Shown here one piece after another: positions 42,547-54,800 of a stretch of 64,000 nucleotides of DNA (positions are counted from its first letter, which is position 1; every line of letters begins with the position of its first letter). This DNA comes from Corynespora cassiicola (lineage: Eukaryota; Ascomycota; Dothideomycetes; Pleosporales; Corynesporascaceae), in contig JAEUWY010000006.1 of assembly GCA_022059125.1 (NCBI GenBank), positions 3,410,001 to 3,474,000 on the forward strand, read 5' to 3'. The position numbers and the translations under genes were made by a program. The notes beneath the pieces were generated by a model. The model made no database searches, had not been told where the DNA came from, and saw only the letters and a program-made list of their open reading frames with translations.

Positions 42547-44301
42547 TCATGGCGCATAGCGGAATCCTTCCACACCCTCTAAAGCAGGTCGCTTGCCCTC
42601 GTCCGCGAGCTTGTTCATGCGTCGGAAATGCATGGACATGCAGAAAGTGACAATGGAATACAACATTTGCATCGCGATTGTAGCCCACATGCCAGGGAGA
42701 TAGAGCTAGAACAAAAATTAGCTGACGCTTGTGCAAGAAGCCTGAATACTTACTGGAGCATCTTTACTCTGGAAGATCGTACTACCGGTAATGCCACCGG
42801 CGGCTCCCACACTGATCATGGCTGCTGCAACTACACCTCTCTTCTGAATCTTGGCTGTCTGGTTTTGGCCATACGCCAGGCTTCCCGGAATGTTGGCTTG
42901 AGTACCAAATGTTGCCAGGAAGATACCAAAATATCGGACAGCAGGGGACGAGGCGTAAAGAATAATTAGCAATCCGATGATGGCGATAACGGATTGGGAG
43001 ACTAGAATTGGCCATCGCATCTTGATCCTATCGGAGATCCAGGCAAATGTCAAGGACATTATAATCGCGAAGACGTAGGGAGGTGAAGAAAGTAGTTGAG
43101 CCATGGCGTAGCTGAAGCCCATACCTTGGCGTAGGATAATGGGTTTGAAGAAGGCGAGAGAATAGACGCTGGAAGCAGAGACGAAGTATTGAATGGAACT
43201 TTTACATCAGCTTGATTCTAATCTTCTTACGAATTACAACTTACTAGACTGCAATCTTCCAATCCGCGAGCATCTTGAGTGATTCCTTCACGGTCGGGTG
43301 CTCTGAATGTGCGCCTTTCTTTTCGAGACTGACACGAGTGATCGCGATGTGTTTTTGGCGATCATTCAGAAATTTGACGCGTTCCGGGACTGTATGGGTG
43401 AGTATGCGAGCTTCGGATATGTAGTCATGAGAGTGATACGCACATTCGATCAAGAAGAAGGGGGCAACGAGGCCAGCTACAATGGTCGCAATGCCCTCGA
43501 TGATGAAGATCCATCTCCATCCAGCGGTGTACATGCCATTGCCAACACTAATAAGCGATAAGGCGTATGCAAAGATGGGACCAAAGCCGCTTGCGAGCAA
43601 AGAGGCCATGTAGAAAACGGACACACGTTTGGCAGTCTCGTACTGTCTGTACCAGGAGCCAATGATGAAAATAGCGCCAGGAAACACTGTGTTACATTAG
43701 CTGTCTGTTTTCTCAGGGTTCATGGCGCAATCTTACATCCAGCCTCGAACAACCCAAGGAAGGCTCTCAATACTGTCAGCACTTTCCAGTCATGGATGAA
43801 GCCCATTCCAAGAACACAAGCTCCCCATGCAGTGATTAGAAAGGGAAGCCAGAGTCTTGCCCCAAGACGTCTTATGATATAGTTTGATGGTAGCTCGAAG
43901 AGCGCATATGCTGCACTGAATTCAATAACTTTTCATATCATGTGGCTATTGATTTACTCACGCACGAAGAAAATAAGTAGAGCTATGTTGTATCGGGCTC
44001 CAATATCAAGCCGCAAGTCTTCGGCCAGACCTGCGATGTACGCTGACGAGATATTGGTACGGTCCAGAAGTGAAAGCCCGAAGACAATGCAGAGCATGGG
44101 GAAAACCCGCCAGTCTGCCTTTTTACTATGCTAGTGTTGGTCTGATGTGGCTGGATGCTGACAATGGGGATACATAACATACACGATAGCCCTTTCTTCC
44201 TCCGGTGTCCAGTCATGCTCGGGGCTTATGTCCCTAGCATTGGAGGACGTTGATGATAATGTCTTCTCAATATGACTCACATCATCCTTGAAGTCAGCCA
44301 T
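42547..44301 (-). CDS. MFS transporter, anion:cation symporter (ACS/Dal5-like) family
   Basis: Six exons: 44301-44183, 44125-43962, 43910-43737, 43686-43245, 43198-42754 and 42705-42547. All five introns (46-57 bp) are GT-AG and all phases close, giving 500 residues. Family signatures cross the junctions: ADWRVFPMLCIVFGLSLLDRTNIS in span 1, FFVPYALFELPSN at the exon 2/3 join, EAGLFPGAIFIIGSWYRQYE at the exon 3/4 join, and YLPGMWATIAM near the end. ACS transporters import organic anions such as nicotinate, allantoate or carboxylates. It lies at the edge of the oxidoreductase neighbourhood and may serve uptake or export for it. Substrate is not predictable. Confidence 0.92.
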
Positions 44302-45918
44302 CGTTCCGTTCTGCGATGGTGGACACGTCTGCGGGGTGGGAACAGAGTGCCCGATCAATCGGGATAAAGATTTCCGTAGTTGTTAAACGAGAAGTTCCCT
44401 CAATCGAACAGTTATACAAGGGTAATACTTTTCACTCAGGGTCTGCTGAACGAGAGGAGACTTTGATTGAAGTGGGGACTGCGCGCCTTTGTACTCAAAC
44501 TCGACAGCATCGGTCCATGCGCCGCTATCTACCTATGTACATGGCTGACAACTCTTTACGCAATGCGGAGCTGAGGCCTGGGCTATCGTGATTCTAGATC
44601 CAATAGAATGCATGTCTCGCGAAAGAAAGTGGGATAGGCCCTTGGCGTCGTGGGAATTACCCCAGTGCCAAGCAAGAGGACTGCGGAGAGGACGGGAAAA
44701 ATCTGGAGAATGGATCGATGCCAAGATTATGGGGGGCGACTCGCAAGTCCTGAATCGCCTCTCAGGCATGGTAAGGGGAAATATCCAGTTGAAACCCACA
44801 TGATTGACAGGGCCATCTTGGTGGTATATTGGGTGAAAGTCGGATTCGGCTGGATTGTACAGTTGCCATGTAGAGCTTCGGACCGTACAGCAGTGCAGCT
44901 TAGTTTCTTTTCTTCGTTTTCAATGTAATCCCTGCTGGAAAATCAAGACAGTTTGCATTCATGGCTCTAGAAAGACGGATTGATTTACTCGGTTCTACGG
45001 ACTCGTTAGATAGGCTATAAATAGCTTACAGCCTATTGCCCTTAAAGCCGACCAGTGTGGCATCGAGAGGCGAGGCTAAATGTTTACATGGCGTATTTAG
45101 TTGAAATGAGACGAGTTGCTTGTTGGAGTGCTGAAAGATGACTCGAAGCCATCGAATATTGATAGTTTACTTCGCTCCGGCAGTCGATTCGGCATACCTA
45201 TCTGGTCTCACGACCTCTGAAGGGGCACATTGTATCGTCTTGGAGGTACTGAAAGCTTTATTACAATTTGAGAATAATCGATGAGCGCGGAAAGCGGCAA
45301 GACCCCAGATTATGTAGCGGGGAGAAGTGAGCAACCGAAGTCTGGTGCCTCGGCATCAGGCCATGTGGACGACAGCCATTACCGCAGATCATGATAGGTG
45401 GATGCCGGATCCGACGTTTTCCCGAACTCTTGCCGTCCCCGAAGGCGCTGATAGGATCGTGTTCGCCGACTGCGCAGCTCTGGGGCTGGGCGCGCACATT
45501 GGAGTATGACCCGCCTGCAGTGAATAAGACTTGACTTGTATGCCTATTGCGACCCGTATGATATTCGTGAGCACTAGCTAATGACCTACGGTCCTACCCT
45601 GGGTTTGGATTTCTTGCATGTTTTTGAAGCAGACAATTAATACTCTGTCAGTTCTACGATTAACTCTTTTAAACTTAAAAGGCTATGTTGCGCTGGGCAT
45701 CTGAGCTGGGGGTTTGGCTGTAGAGCAATATCGATCGGAAATCGGATGGGAACACTGAAATGGAACAAGAAATGGGATGCATTTGAATGCTTTGGCTTTC
45801 ATCTTAGTATTCGTTCATTCTAGTGTCACCTCTTGGGGCGCATTTGTCATCTCGTCTACTGCTTGCGAGCGAGCTAGCTAGGTTAGGACGCCGCAAGCTG
45901 TTCTAGACGGAGATCCTC
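44302..45918. other. Intergenic, 1.6 kb
   Basis: No supported gene. It contains the MFS promoter and the RNase H 3' side. A TA-rich patch near 45000 has a short inverted repeat (ATAGGCT...AGCCTAT). Confidence 0.5.
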
Positions 45919-46587
45919 TCAGTGTGATGCACTGCAGGCTTCCATTTGATCCAACGCCGCGTTAGCCAAACCATCTGCCTCTCGGTTCATCTCTCTAGGT
46001 ATAAGCCAAAATTCAACCTCCCGTCCGCCTTCATCACCATATTCCATGTAATCCAGTTTCCTGTGAATCTCTTTCAACCGATCGAAATGACGAATCTTGC
46101 CTCTGGAGCCTTGCCCGCCATTCTCGATCCACTTGTAGATATGGGTCGACATGGCATCCACCAGATAACTAGAATCAGTGGCGATCTTGATACGCTGAAG
46201 CCGAAGATCCTTGTCCGTGATGTCTTCAATAATATCCAAGGCATGCTTTAGAGCCTCGGTCTCGGCACGAGTGCTGGTCTGGGGTATTGAGGACTCGATC
46301 AAGCTAGCTGAGTTGTACGGTGAACCTTCACCAAAGTAGATGCCGTACGAAGACTTTGCGGATGGTGTTCCATTACTCCTGCAGGCCCCGTCGATGTAAA
46401 CCACCATGGTTCGGTCATCTCTACGCATCGGCAGTATGGAAATGTGTTCCTGCAATTGGGAGATTTTGTTTTCTGGGTTATAAACGACGAGGTCGCCAGG
46501 TGGAACACTGCGGTAATTTGAAACCCTAGATGGTACGAACTTGCGAATCCTATAACCCCACATTTCAAGCAGTTCCTCAGTGTCCAT
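45919..46587 (-). CDS. Ribonuclease H (type 1) domain protein
   Basis: 222 residues from ATG 46587 (MDTEELLEMWGYRIRKFV). The upstream in-frame extension lacks a convincing start and overlaps the opposite promoter, so the short model is preferred. The four catalytic acidic positions are visible: Asp in VVYIDGACRSNG, Glu in RAETEALKHAL, Asp in ATDSSYLVDAM, and Asp in REMNREADGLANAAL. The family cleaves the RNA strand of RNA:DNA hybrids. There is no N-terminal hybrid-binding domain as in RNase H1 proper, and no transposon context, so it belongs to the stand-alone fungal RNase-H-like proteins. Activity is probable. Confidence 0.82.
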   Translation of the reverse strand: MDTEELLEMWGYRIRKFVPSRVSNYRSVPPGDLVVYNPENKISQLQEHISILPMRRDDRTMVVYIDGACRSNGTPSAKSSYGIYFGEGSPYNSASLIESSIPQTSTRAETEALKHALDIIEDITDKDLRLQRIKIATDSSYLVDAMSTHIYKWIENGGQGSRGKIRHFDRLKEIHRKLDYMEYGDEGGREVEFWLIPREMNREADGLANAALDQMEACSASH

Positions 46588-47170
46588 GGCGGCGGATAAG
46601 TGGTTGCGGCTTCTGGTTGTGAGTTGTTTATGTGTGGGCAGGGCGAAGGAAGGCTGGGGTTTTAAATGCTGCGTTTGCCGAATTCCATAACATTCTTTGG
46701 CAGGCTCCGGGACTGCACAAACTTGTTGGGTTAAGATTGAGTGAATTGTCGACTTGCAAAGTTGGCCGTCACGTGTGAATGGAAGAGCGGACCCGTTCGG
46801 TTTTCCCTCGTCGGTGTGATCGGAGCCCGTTTCCTCCGGAGCAGAGTGCGGAGGCCTCGGAGGTTCAACGCTTTTGGCACAAATATCTCGCCGTAGAAAC
46901 ACCTCTTGGCGCGGGGCAGTCTGTTGCGGAGAAGAGCGAGACAAAATGGCGATAGACACCATGGCATGTTCAATCTCATCCTCAAGTCGCTGTGAGCACG
47001 TTACGGACGTCCTTTGCGATATCATAGCCAGGGACTCGGCCACATAGTACTAGGAGGCCCTCGTCGCGTTCGGCTGCCACCTGCTTCTCCTTGCCAGCAA
47101 ACCGCCGCTTCATCCAAACCAGCCCGTTCGTAGTAATTTTTCGCGCTGTCAATCCAGCCACAGAAACACA
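46588..47170. other. Divergent promoter RNase H / SDR
   Basis: 583 bp between two start codons. No separate gene supported. Confidence 0.5.
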
Positions 47171-48052
47171 ATGCCTCCTGATGCGCAAGCCATCCTTGTC
47201 GTGGGTGGTGGACAGGGCATCGGCCTCGAAACCGTCAGAGCCATCTTCGCAAAATCGCCACCTTCCACCCAGGCCGTTGTCTTCGACTTGAATGTCAGCC
47301 TGGAGGTTCAATCGCTTGCCAAACAATACTCCGGTCGCTTGTTTCCAATAAAGGGCGATGTTACTTCGGCATCCGATCGTGCCAGGGCTTTGGACGAATG
47401 CGTGGCGCGCTTGGGAGGCCTGGACACCGTGGTTTACACTGCTGGAGTTATCACGCCGATTGAGAGGATTGAGTCGCTAGACATGGATGATGTACAAAAG
47501 ACGTATGCCGTGAATGTATTCGGAACTATGGGAATTGTACGCCCCTCCGCCTTAAATACGTACATGGATCGTGCCAGACGCTAACGTGCGGCTCCGCAGT
47601 GCCAGCTTGCGCTCCCACATCTGCGACGTTCCCGAGTATCCAATCCACTAAACGCTGCGTTCGGGAAGATCCTTATCCTGTCATCCGCCTGCGACGCCGA
47701 CGTCACGTACAGCGGGTGGATGCCGTACTGTACCACCAAGGCGGCTCTGACACGATTCATACAGCTCCTCGCCCACGAAGAGCCGCTTGTGTCTGTGCAG
47801 GGCGTGTATCCGAAGCTGACACGCACACAGATGCCAAAGGATGTCATCGATGGCAAATACAAGGGCGTCATGGCGGACCATGAGGTCGAGCGCTTCCGTA
47901 TCTGGGACGAGGTCGGGGATGAGATGGTAGAACCAGCGGCCTGGTGCGGTGAGGCTGTCGCGAAGCTCGCTGTCGGTCTCTACGCTGGAGGCAAGACTGG
48001 TGAGACCTTGTATTACGATGAGCATGTTCCAAAGAAGATCGTTGGGACCTGA
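47171..48052 (+). CDS. Short-chain dehydrogenase, benzil-reductase-like (IRC24 type)
   Basis: Exons 47171-47536 and 47600-48052 with a 63-bp intron (GTACGC, branch GCTAAC, GCAG), phase 0, joining NVFGTMGI to CQLALPHLRR; 272 residues. Cofactor motif VVGGGQGIGLETV, active-site ILSSACD, and YCTTKAALTRF (YxxxK) are present. The pattern is closest to the yeast IRC24/benzil reductase group. The NNAG motif is changed to YTAGVI. A new frame starts within about 90 bp of its stop. Confidence 0.82.
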
Positions 48053-48136
48053 AGAAATGAACAACGGTGGCAATCTTACAAGACGAAAATCCATCAGCTC
48101 TCATGAAAGATTACAGGTTCTCATCGCACTGTATGA

Positions 48137-48711
48137 GGGAATAATCGACGAAATGAACATACAAGATCTTCTTCTTTCGTATCTACTGCCATATCTGAAT
48201 TTCTTGAATCCGTCGTAGAATCAGGGCTCATTTCGTGGGCTCAAGCGTCAACCAGCACAAAAGACGTGGTGTGGAGTTTGGATGATATCACAGCCGTCGA
48301 GTCTGTATTGATCAAAGGCTTTCTCAACAACGCGAGCGACCCAACTCTACGTCTACCGTCCTTCCCGTCCCATCGCCCTAGACATCACCACCCTCCAGAT
48401 TCCACAGTAGCCTCACTCTCCCCGCTCAGCCCGCTCAGCTCGCAAGTGACCGATAGATTCACACTAACCACGCAAGTTACCGCTCTCAAGAACCAAGGCC
48501 AAAGTTTCGACCCTGCGTTAATACCCAAGCAAACCCCCGACTCAGTCATCACGGTCTGTACACACCCGGTGAAGTATGCTTAGGGCCTTTTTCCAAAACT
48601 CGATAATTGATCGGCCTCTGGACTAACGGCTGCAGCGGCCTCCCGCCAAACTATGCACGATTCATTCACCCACCGTTGACGCCCCCACAGCCCCACCATC
48701 CGGATTGGTAA
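48137..48711 (+). CDS. Orphan protein, at least two exons, N-terminus unresolved
   Basis: A coding-like frame is open from 48137 to 48573 (for example SEFLESVVESGLISWAQAS and LDDITAVESVLIKGFLN, then a Pro/His/Ser-rich part). A 62-bp intron with donor GTATGC, branch GACTAAC and acceptor TGCAG leads in phase to a final exon 48636-48711 (HPVN joined to GLPPNYARFIHPPLTPPQP, stop TAA). No ATG exists in this frame, so an earlier exon is missing; ATG 48058 in another frame (MNNGGNLTRRKSISSHERLQ) may belong to it. Family not recognised. Confidence 0.45.
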
Positions 48712-50230
48712 TATATGGCGATGAACTATGCTGAGACAGGATAAGTTGGTGTAGAACCAGTCGTTTCGAGGCGTTCATCGGGGGTGGCTGGATGCGCGCA
48801 ACCATGTTTGACGCTTTTCATCACGGCAACTATGTCTTTAGCAGAAAACCGGGCGAAAGCAGAGTGTGTTATGCGACAACCAAACACGCAACAAACCCCA
48901 CCAAGGCTGCATCACCGTTGCATAAGCTCCATCTAAACCAATCAAATGGGAAAAAAACCCAACCCAGCGGCCAGTCGATCCGAGGCTGACAACTTTCCCA
49001 AGTTTCTCCTTTCGTGCTTTCGATCCATAGAAGGGGGGCACTACGACCCATCACATCCATAGCTAAAGTTACATGCGACGGTTGACCAGACGGGAGAGGT
49101 GAAACACTGCCGGACCGCTCGAGAGTCCCCCGGCAACGATTCCGAATCCAGACCATCCTTCAACATATAGCTGGCACAAACCTTGTCGCAGAGGGCAAGG
49201 GAACCAGCGCGTGACCAACCGCCCAAGTCAATTATGACCGAAAAACCAGAGACGGGGCTGCAGACAGAGGACGAAAGAAATCTCGTCACTTAAGGTTTGC
49301 GGCTCGGGTTGCGACATTCGAATACACTCATGCTCCCCCATCCCACATTCCCACGTGCGGCCCTCGCATCCCAAGCCCCGTGCACCACCCACCTTCGTCC
49401 CACCAGCCCCAAAGCGACCAAAAAAGCGACCCCGGAGCTGAACAGACATACATACAGAGCATAATGAACCCACTCCCGCATCGCCGATTTAGCCCTCTTC
49501 AATGCGTTGCGCGGAGGAAATAGAGAAGAGAAGGCCAAGCGCGATCTGAACCCCCCCTCCCCCGTCCAACAGGATCGCCGCGCTCCACCGTGCAGCAACT
49601 CCGGAACATTGTCGGCGGGAACGGATGGAGTTGAACAAACGATGTTCAGCGGGGTACGGCATCTGCTCGCTGCCCGAGCGGCAAGATGCGGAATTGCCGC
49701 ATCCCCCTCCCCTCCATTCCCCTTGTTCTTCTTCGTTCTCTTTACGTGAGGGAAATTCAGCTCATACTCTCCGCGGGGATTGGGCGAGGATGTGCGCTCC
49801 GCGGCTGACTTTTGCTAGTCAAAGTGCGCCTCAACCGCGCCGTTCGAATCTCTGGCCGGGACTGCCAGGGATGCGTTAGATGACGTAAAGCGTTTCAGAT
49901 GTCATGCAAGCAATGATACAGGGATTTGGAAAAGGAGGTTGATGGCTGAGGCGAGGCAGCAACGCACCTGTGCCTCGATGTAAGGGGATTGGACCTGGGA
50001 TCGAGATCTGGATGGCGAAGAATGACATGTTCATGTTGTAAGGTGGGAAAGAGAGCGAAAGAGACATGGCCAAAAACCCCAAGTGGATCTTGAATAGAAT
50101 TTTTTTTTATATTAGAGAGCTGCAATCTATGTATGATGCGAATCGCTCTTGACAAACCGAACCATGTCGTCTATTAGTATCTAATTATGATGTGATTTCT
50201 TTTTCTTTTTCGTGACAATGTAGAGAACAT
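48712..50230. other. Intergenic, 1.5 kb
   Basis: No gene supported. GC-rich with pyrimidine-rich tracts (about 49540-49760). A TTCGAATC word at about 49848 resembles a tRNA T-loop, but no clover-leaf can be drawn around it. Confidence 0.5.
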
Positions 50231-51884
50231 TCATCGCCTCTGCATATGACTCCACTGACCCCTACCCTGCATGACGAGCGCAACCTCATCATCACTGTCT
50301 GGGTCTCTTGGGTTTGGATATTGAGGGCTGGGGCCATCGTCCTGGCTCTTGACACTCTCACCGCCCTCTGTGATGTCATCTAAGCTCTTGCTTTTTGTTA
50401 CGCTTCGATCGTCTACAACGATTCCATCTTTTCCAGGTGATCCTATGGCAGCCCCTATTCCCATCTCAACGTCTCGGCCATACATCGGATTCGGTTCACT
50501 GTGAACAGTAATCTCTTCCGTCTTCTTGATCTGATTGCCCGTCGGAGCAAAGCTGACGGCTCTTCCATTACGAGGATGAGTGGGAGATTTCGGTGAGAAC
50601 ATGCTGGAGAGTTCGATGACGGAGCTGCGGCGGCCTGCCTTGACAGTTGAGCGAGGTCCGGACGAGGACATGTTTGACGAGTTGAATTCTTGCACCAAAG
50701 ACGCATTGCCCGTCCGGCGGGATGAGGAAACCGCGATACGCTTGATGAGATTGGCCATGGTCATTTCGATGTTGAGTTTTACGAGATATGCAAGTGGATG
50801 GAACTGAATGTAACTGATAAAGGTTAGCGCTGCCATATCGGCCAAGAATCTGTAAGGTACTCACACAAAAGAATTGGGTATCGACATAGCGGCAATGATC
50901 ATGACGTCCATAAGCAAAGAAAGAACGATAATACGTTGGTTGAAACGAAGGAGGCGGTAGTATTTTTGGAGGCCATTGTTGATCAGGTTGGCTTTGACGA
51001 CTTTCAGAAAGTACCAGTTGAGGGCCGCGTCGATCATGAGGTAGAGGACCTTTTCAATACGATCCCAGATTTCGTTGATAAAGACATATCTGTGAAAATG
51101 TTAGTACCATGGTACGAATGATCGTGCTAAGCACGGTGGCGAACTACGAAGGCGGTGCCAAGAATCCGCAAAAGCAAAGATCACTTCAGTAATCACGGCT
51201 TCTGGGCGAAGATCTCGCGCCATTGCTTATGGGCATGCTTGTTTTGACGTACCGGTGGGATATCTGTAGCCTGGCAGGTATCCAGATGTTGAAAACGCTG
51301 ATGTTGATGGCTGTAACGACTGTGGCCGTTCCGATCATAATCATCTTCGAACGGCGACGATCTGGAACGATGACTCGAATACGGTTGATGATAATCTGAA
51401 GGAGAAGCTGCACCTGAATGCACCACCAGAAAACTAATCACTGTTAGGACCATGCGAAGCACGAGTCGTGACTGCTAAACCGGGTGGCTTGCAAAATCCG
51501 GGGTTGCTTACGGATTGTGAAATAAAAAGCAAAACCTATGCAACGGTTAGCGAATGTCAATCTTGACGGGGATAACAACAAAATGGATGACCTACTGGGC
51601 TTGATAAACTTGAGAAGGTGAAGAAAGCATTCCAGACCCATCAAAAATGACACGAGGAGCTCCAGCCAGATCATCCACACGTAGGTGCTTCTAATGGGAG
51701 AGCGAGATCCGATCGTCTGATAGAAGCCTAGGTACATAGCCAAGAGGGCATTCGCTAGGGTCAGTGCGAATATGGTCCCGGCGATGATGATATCGGACGT
51801 CGTGATGGGCTCATTTTCGTATGTGTCGGGGATGAAAGGGCCCCACGCTTTGAAGGTTGGATCGATCTTGAATTCATCATTCAT
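50231..51884 (-). CDS. Fungal polytopic membrane protein of unknown function
   Basis: Five exons: 51884-51596, 51535-51512 (a 24-bp microexon), 51433-51253, 51089-50865 and 50813-50231; introns are 60, 78, 163 and 51 bp, all phases close, 433 residues. It starts MNDEFKIDPTFKAWGPFIPD. Membrane spans include DIIIAGTIFALTLANALLAM, YVWMIWLELLVSFLMGLECF, FAFYFTILFWWCIQVQLLLQ (crossing the microexon), MIGTATVVTAINISVFNIW and IIVLSLLMDVMIIAAMSI. The 190-residue C-terminal tail is cytosolic-type: basic then Ser-rich, with motifs such as RRTGNASLVQEFNSSN, likely phosphorylated. No known receptor or channel family recognised. Confidence 0.78.
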
Positions 51885-54800
51885 CGTATGTGGGGGGCGA
51901 CAGCTGTCACTGCTGTGAGGAGTAAAGCCCAAGAGATCTTGTGGAGCTATTGGGCGAAAGAAGACATGGGGATGGGGAAAAAATAAAATAAATGCGCGCA
52001 GTGCAAGTTCTATCAATGGTGTTTGATGGAAGACCAAGCGAAAGCTAGGAGAAACGTTAAGGAGACAGACTTGATCATGACAGACCCTCAGCCTAAGTAG
52101 AGCACGGCCCATTGCAGAAACCTAGTCGGCCCTGGACAAGACCTAGGTCCGTTCACTCCTAGTGCCCAAGTCGAAGATTGACGAGGCTTCGGCGCGTCTT
52201 CGAGTAAGTCAGATCCACGGCACAGATCTGGTGCTCTTCCCGATGGAGAACACTTGCGGGGTCGAAGGACGATCCGTATGTGCTGTGCGTCTTCGTCATT
52301 TTGCACCATACGGCTCGAATTTTGCTGCCAGGAAGACGATCACCCGTATCCCGTGATGCCCAGATCGTCTCACCTATGGCTATTCGGGGCACATCGGCGG
52401 GATACCGAACCAATCCAGTTTGGAAGTAAAAAAAACATTGCTCCAAGCTTCAGATTATACGACGCTGACAGAAACTCTGGAGACTAGATTGATGGCAGGA
52501 CAGAAGGTACCTAGATTCATGTCGAATTGCCTCTTGGGCAATATGCAACGGGGAAGGCCGTTCGAAGGACCGCTTGTTTGAGGGCGAGATCAGCGTAATG
52601 TCTTTCTACGCCTCCCCCATCCTGATTCATGACAGCGCTATGGCTTCGCTTGGCCGCGTGGCACTTGCTGAGCGGAAGCATCGAGGCGGGCATGATTGGC
52701 ACACATCAGCCGCCCGCCGCCTGACCCGTTCAATCGATTACTAACGGCCCGATACACACCAGGTAGAACCTCGGAAAATAGATACGAGGCAGTGGCTGAC
52801 TGCGGCGAATGGCGCTCATGGCGCCAGCGAAGGCACCCGAGGCAGTAAAGTCCAATGCGGCGACAACGGCGTTGCGTTGTCTCTCTGTAACACTGGCGAA
52901 GTGCGCAAGCAAAGCTTACCGGTAGTTTGGAGGAGAGCGGGCCACTCATAGGGCAAAGTGGAGTCAGGATCCACGTTTCCATCACCCTGGATTACGCCGA
53001 TGGCGAAAATCGCCTAGCAAACCTTGACTTATGTGGCCACTGAAGTGGTAGCAGACTTTTGCAACGCCGTTCAAATTCGCACTCTGCACCAAGGCGCTGT
53101 CAAGTGCCAGACATGTGCGTTGGGCCTAGGAGCCTAACAATATGTAGCAAGGCCCCAGGCTAGCAAGGCTTCGACGCGATCTATCGAAACAATTTCCGCT
53201 TCTGGGCTGCCACCGTCGCTGCCGCAGGGCCAAAGTCTGGACGCTGTCCAGGTTCGGGTTCAGGGAAGACCGTTCGGGCTGAAACGCCTCATCGAGACCC
53301 TGAACACATCGTTAAATGCATTTTAGCAACCGCTGAAGACATCGATGGATTAAGATTTTGGCATCTTGAGCGCGTTCTTGCCGTTGATTATTTGAGAAGG
53401 TTTGCCAAAGTGTTGAGGATAGGTAGCATCCCCTGCGCCAATCCTCCGCAGCTCGGAGGGATCTAGAGTCGATCTGAATAATGCCACCGAGCGGCCCGAG
53501 CGCATCTAGACAGTTGGGTGCTGTCGGAGCACACCGCTTCGCCGGTCTTGCATCGGAGCTGCAATGAGTGCTGCAAACACTTCGACAGTAGCCAGAGCCA
53601 ACTGTGCCAAAACATTTCTTTCCGATTCTGCTTGAGAATACATTCTCAGAGTGCATCTCCTGCCACGATACGGCATCAGTGTTTGCTGTGCATGTTTTGA
53701 TGGCCAAGGCGTCCTGACGCTATGTTTCTGAGTATCGTATTCTTAGTATCTCGGCACAACCTATCATGGCCTAAAGCTCAACTGAAGGGGAATGAAGAGA
53801 TGATTCCGATATCCGCGATGGTCTGGAAATCCTTGTAACTTGGCATGAGCGACGATCTACTTTCCGCGCGGGTTTCCACTGAAGACGGTCCAGTATTTGC
53901 AAAGAAAGGCACCGCCAGCCTTGCGCCACTGTCGTTCGACACCTCGGAGTCCTGTTCAAAACGGGATCATTTCTAGCGAGCTTGTCTCTGCTACCTTGGG
54001 CTCGACCGCTGCCGACCAGTCAACGGGACCATCGCTATAGCTTGGTGTAGCGAAATTCAGCTTGTCGATGAGATGAAATGTGGAAGCAGCTTCCAATGAG
54101 GGGATTGCACCAGAAAGAGGCTGCTGCTAAAAACCGAGCACTGGGGGATTGTGCCGCGTGGAAAGCTATACGGCCCTTTTTCCCCTGGCCGAGCTAGATA
54201 CGGCTCGCATCCATGCTTCCTTGACGCGGAGTCGTGAGATGATCCGAACAACGATTCCGACGGTTCGCTTGAAGATCGGGCCGTGATATAAGCATGGGGC
54301 TCCATATGATGTTTCTCAAAGCAAGCATAGTCATGGCCACGATGACGGCGCTCCCGAAGAGTTGCTACCGGGCTGCTGGTTTAGTAAAGAGCATCTTGAT
54401 GTCCCGCATGCGCATGGGTCTTCGGGATATTTGCACAGACGACCTTGCCGTCGTGGAGTAGTGATTCTTTTCCATGGCGAACACTGGCCAACAACATGTC
54501 AAAGTCGTCTTCTGCGTAGAGCACTGCAAGGATGGTGGTTTCAGACATACCAACACTCCCTGGTATCCGTGAGGATTTGCGGATTCGTTGACATTCGGTG
54601 GAGATGGCCGGCATCCCGCCCACGACAAAATACTTCTTGGGCATCGATGCTGAGATGTCAGCCTCCGTTACCTGAGCACAAGCGGCTGCACACAGCATCG
54701 AGTAAGGGTCGAAAGGGGGGTTGTCTCTGGCGGTGCTGCCTGATGTGTCTCCTCATTCGGAAAGCGAGAAGCTATACGTTGAGAAGCTGTGTAGACGCAC

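Noticed and set aside
46588..47043. N-terminal extension of the RNase H protein
   Set aside because: It lacks an ATG at its far end, is low-complexity, and overlaps the promoter of the divergent SDR gene.
49830..49870. tRNA gene suggested by a TTCGAATC word
   Set aside because: No acceptor, D-arm or anticodon stem can be drawn around it.
54381..54698. Polyketide synthase ketoreductase remnant (KYFVVGGM resembles a Rossmann turn)
   Set aside because: No other PKS motif follows in any frame; the similarity is too short to support the call.
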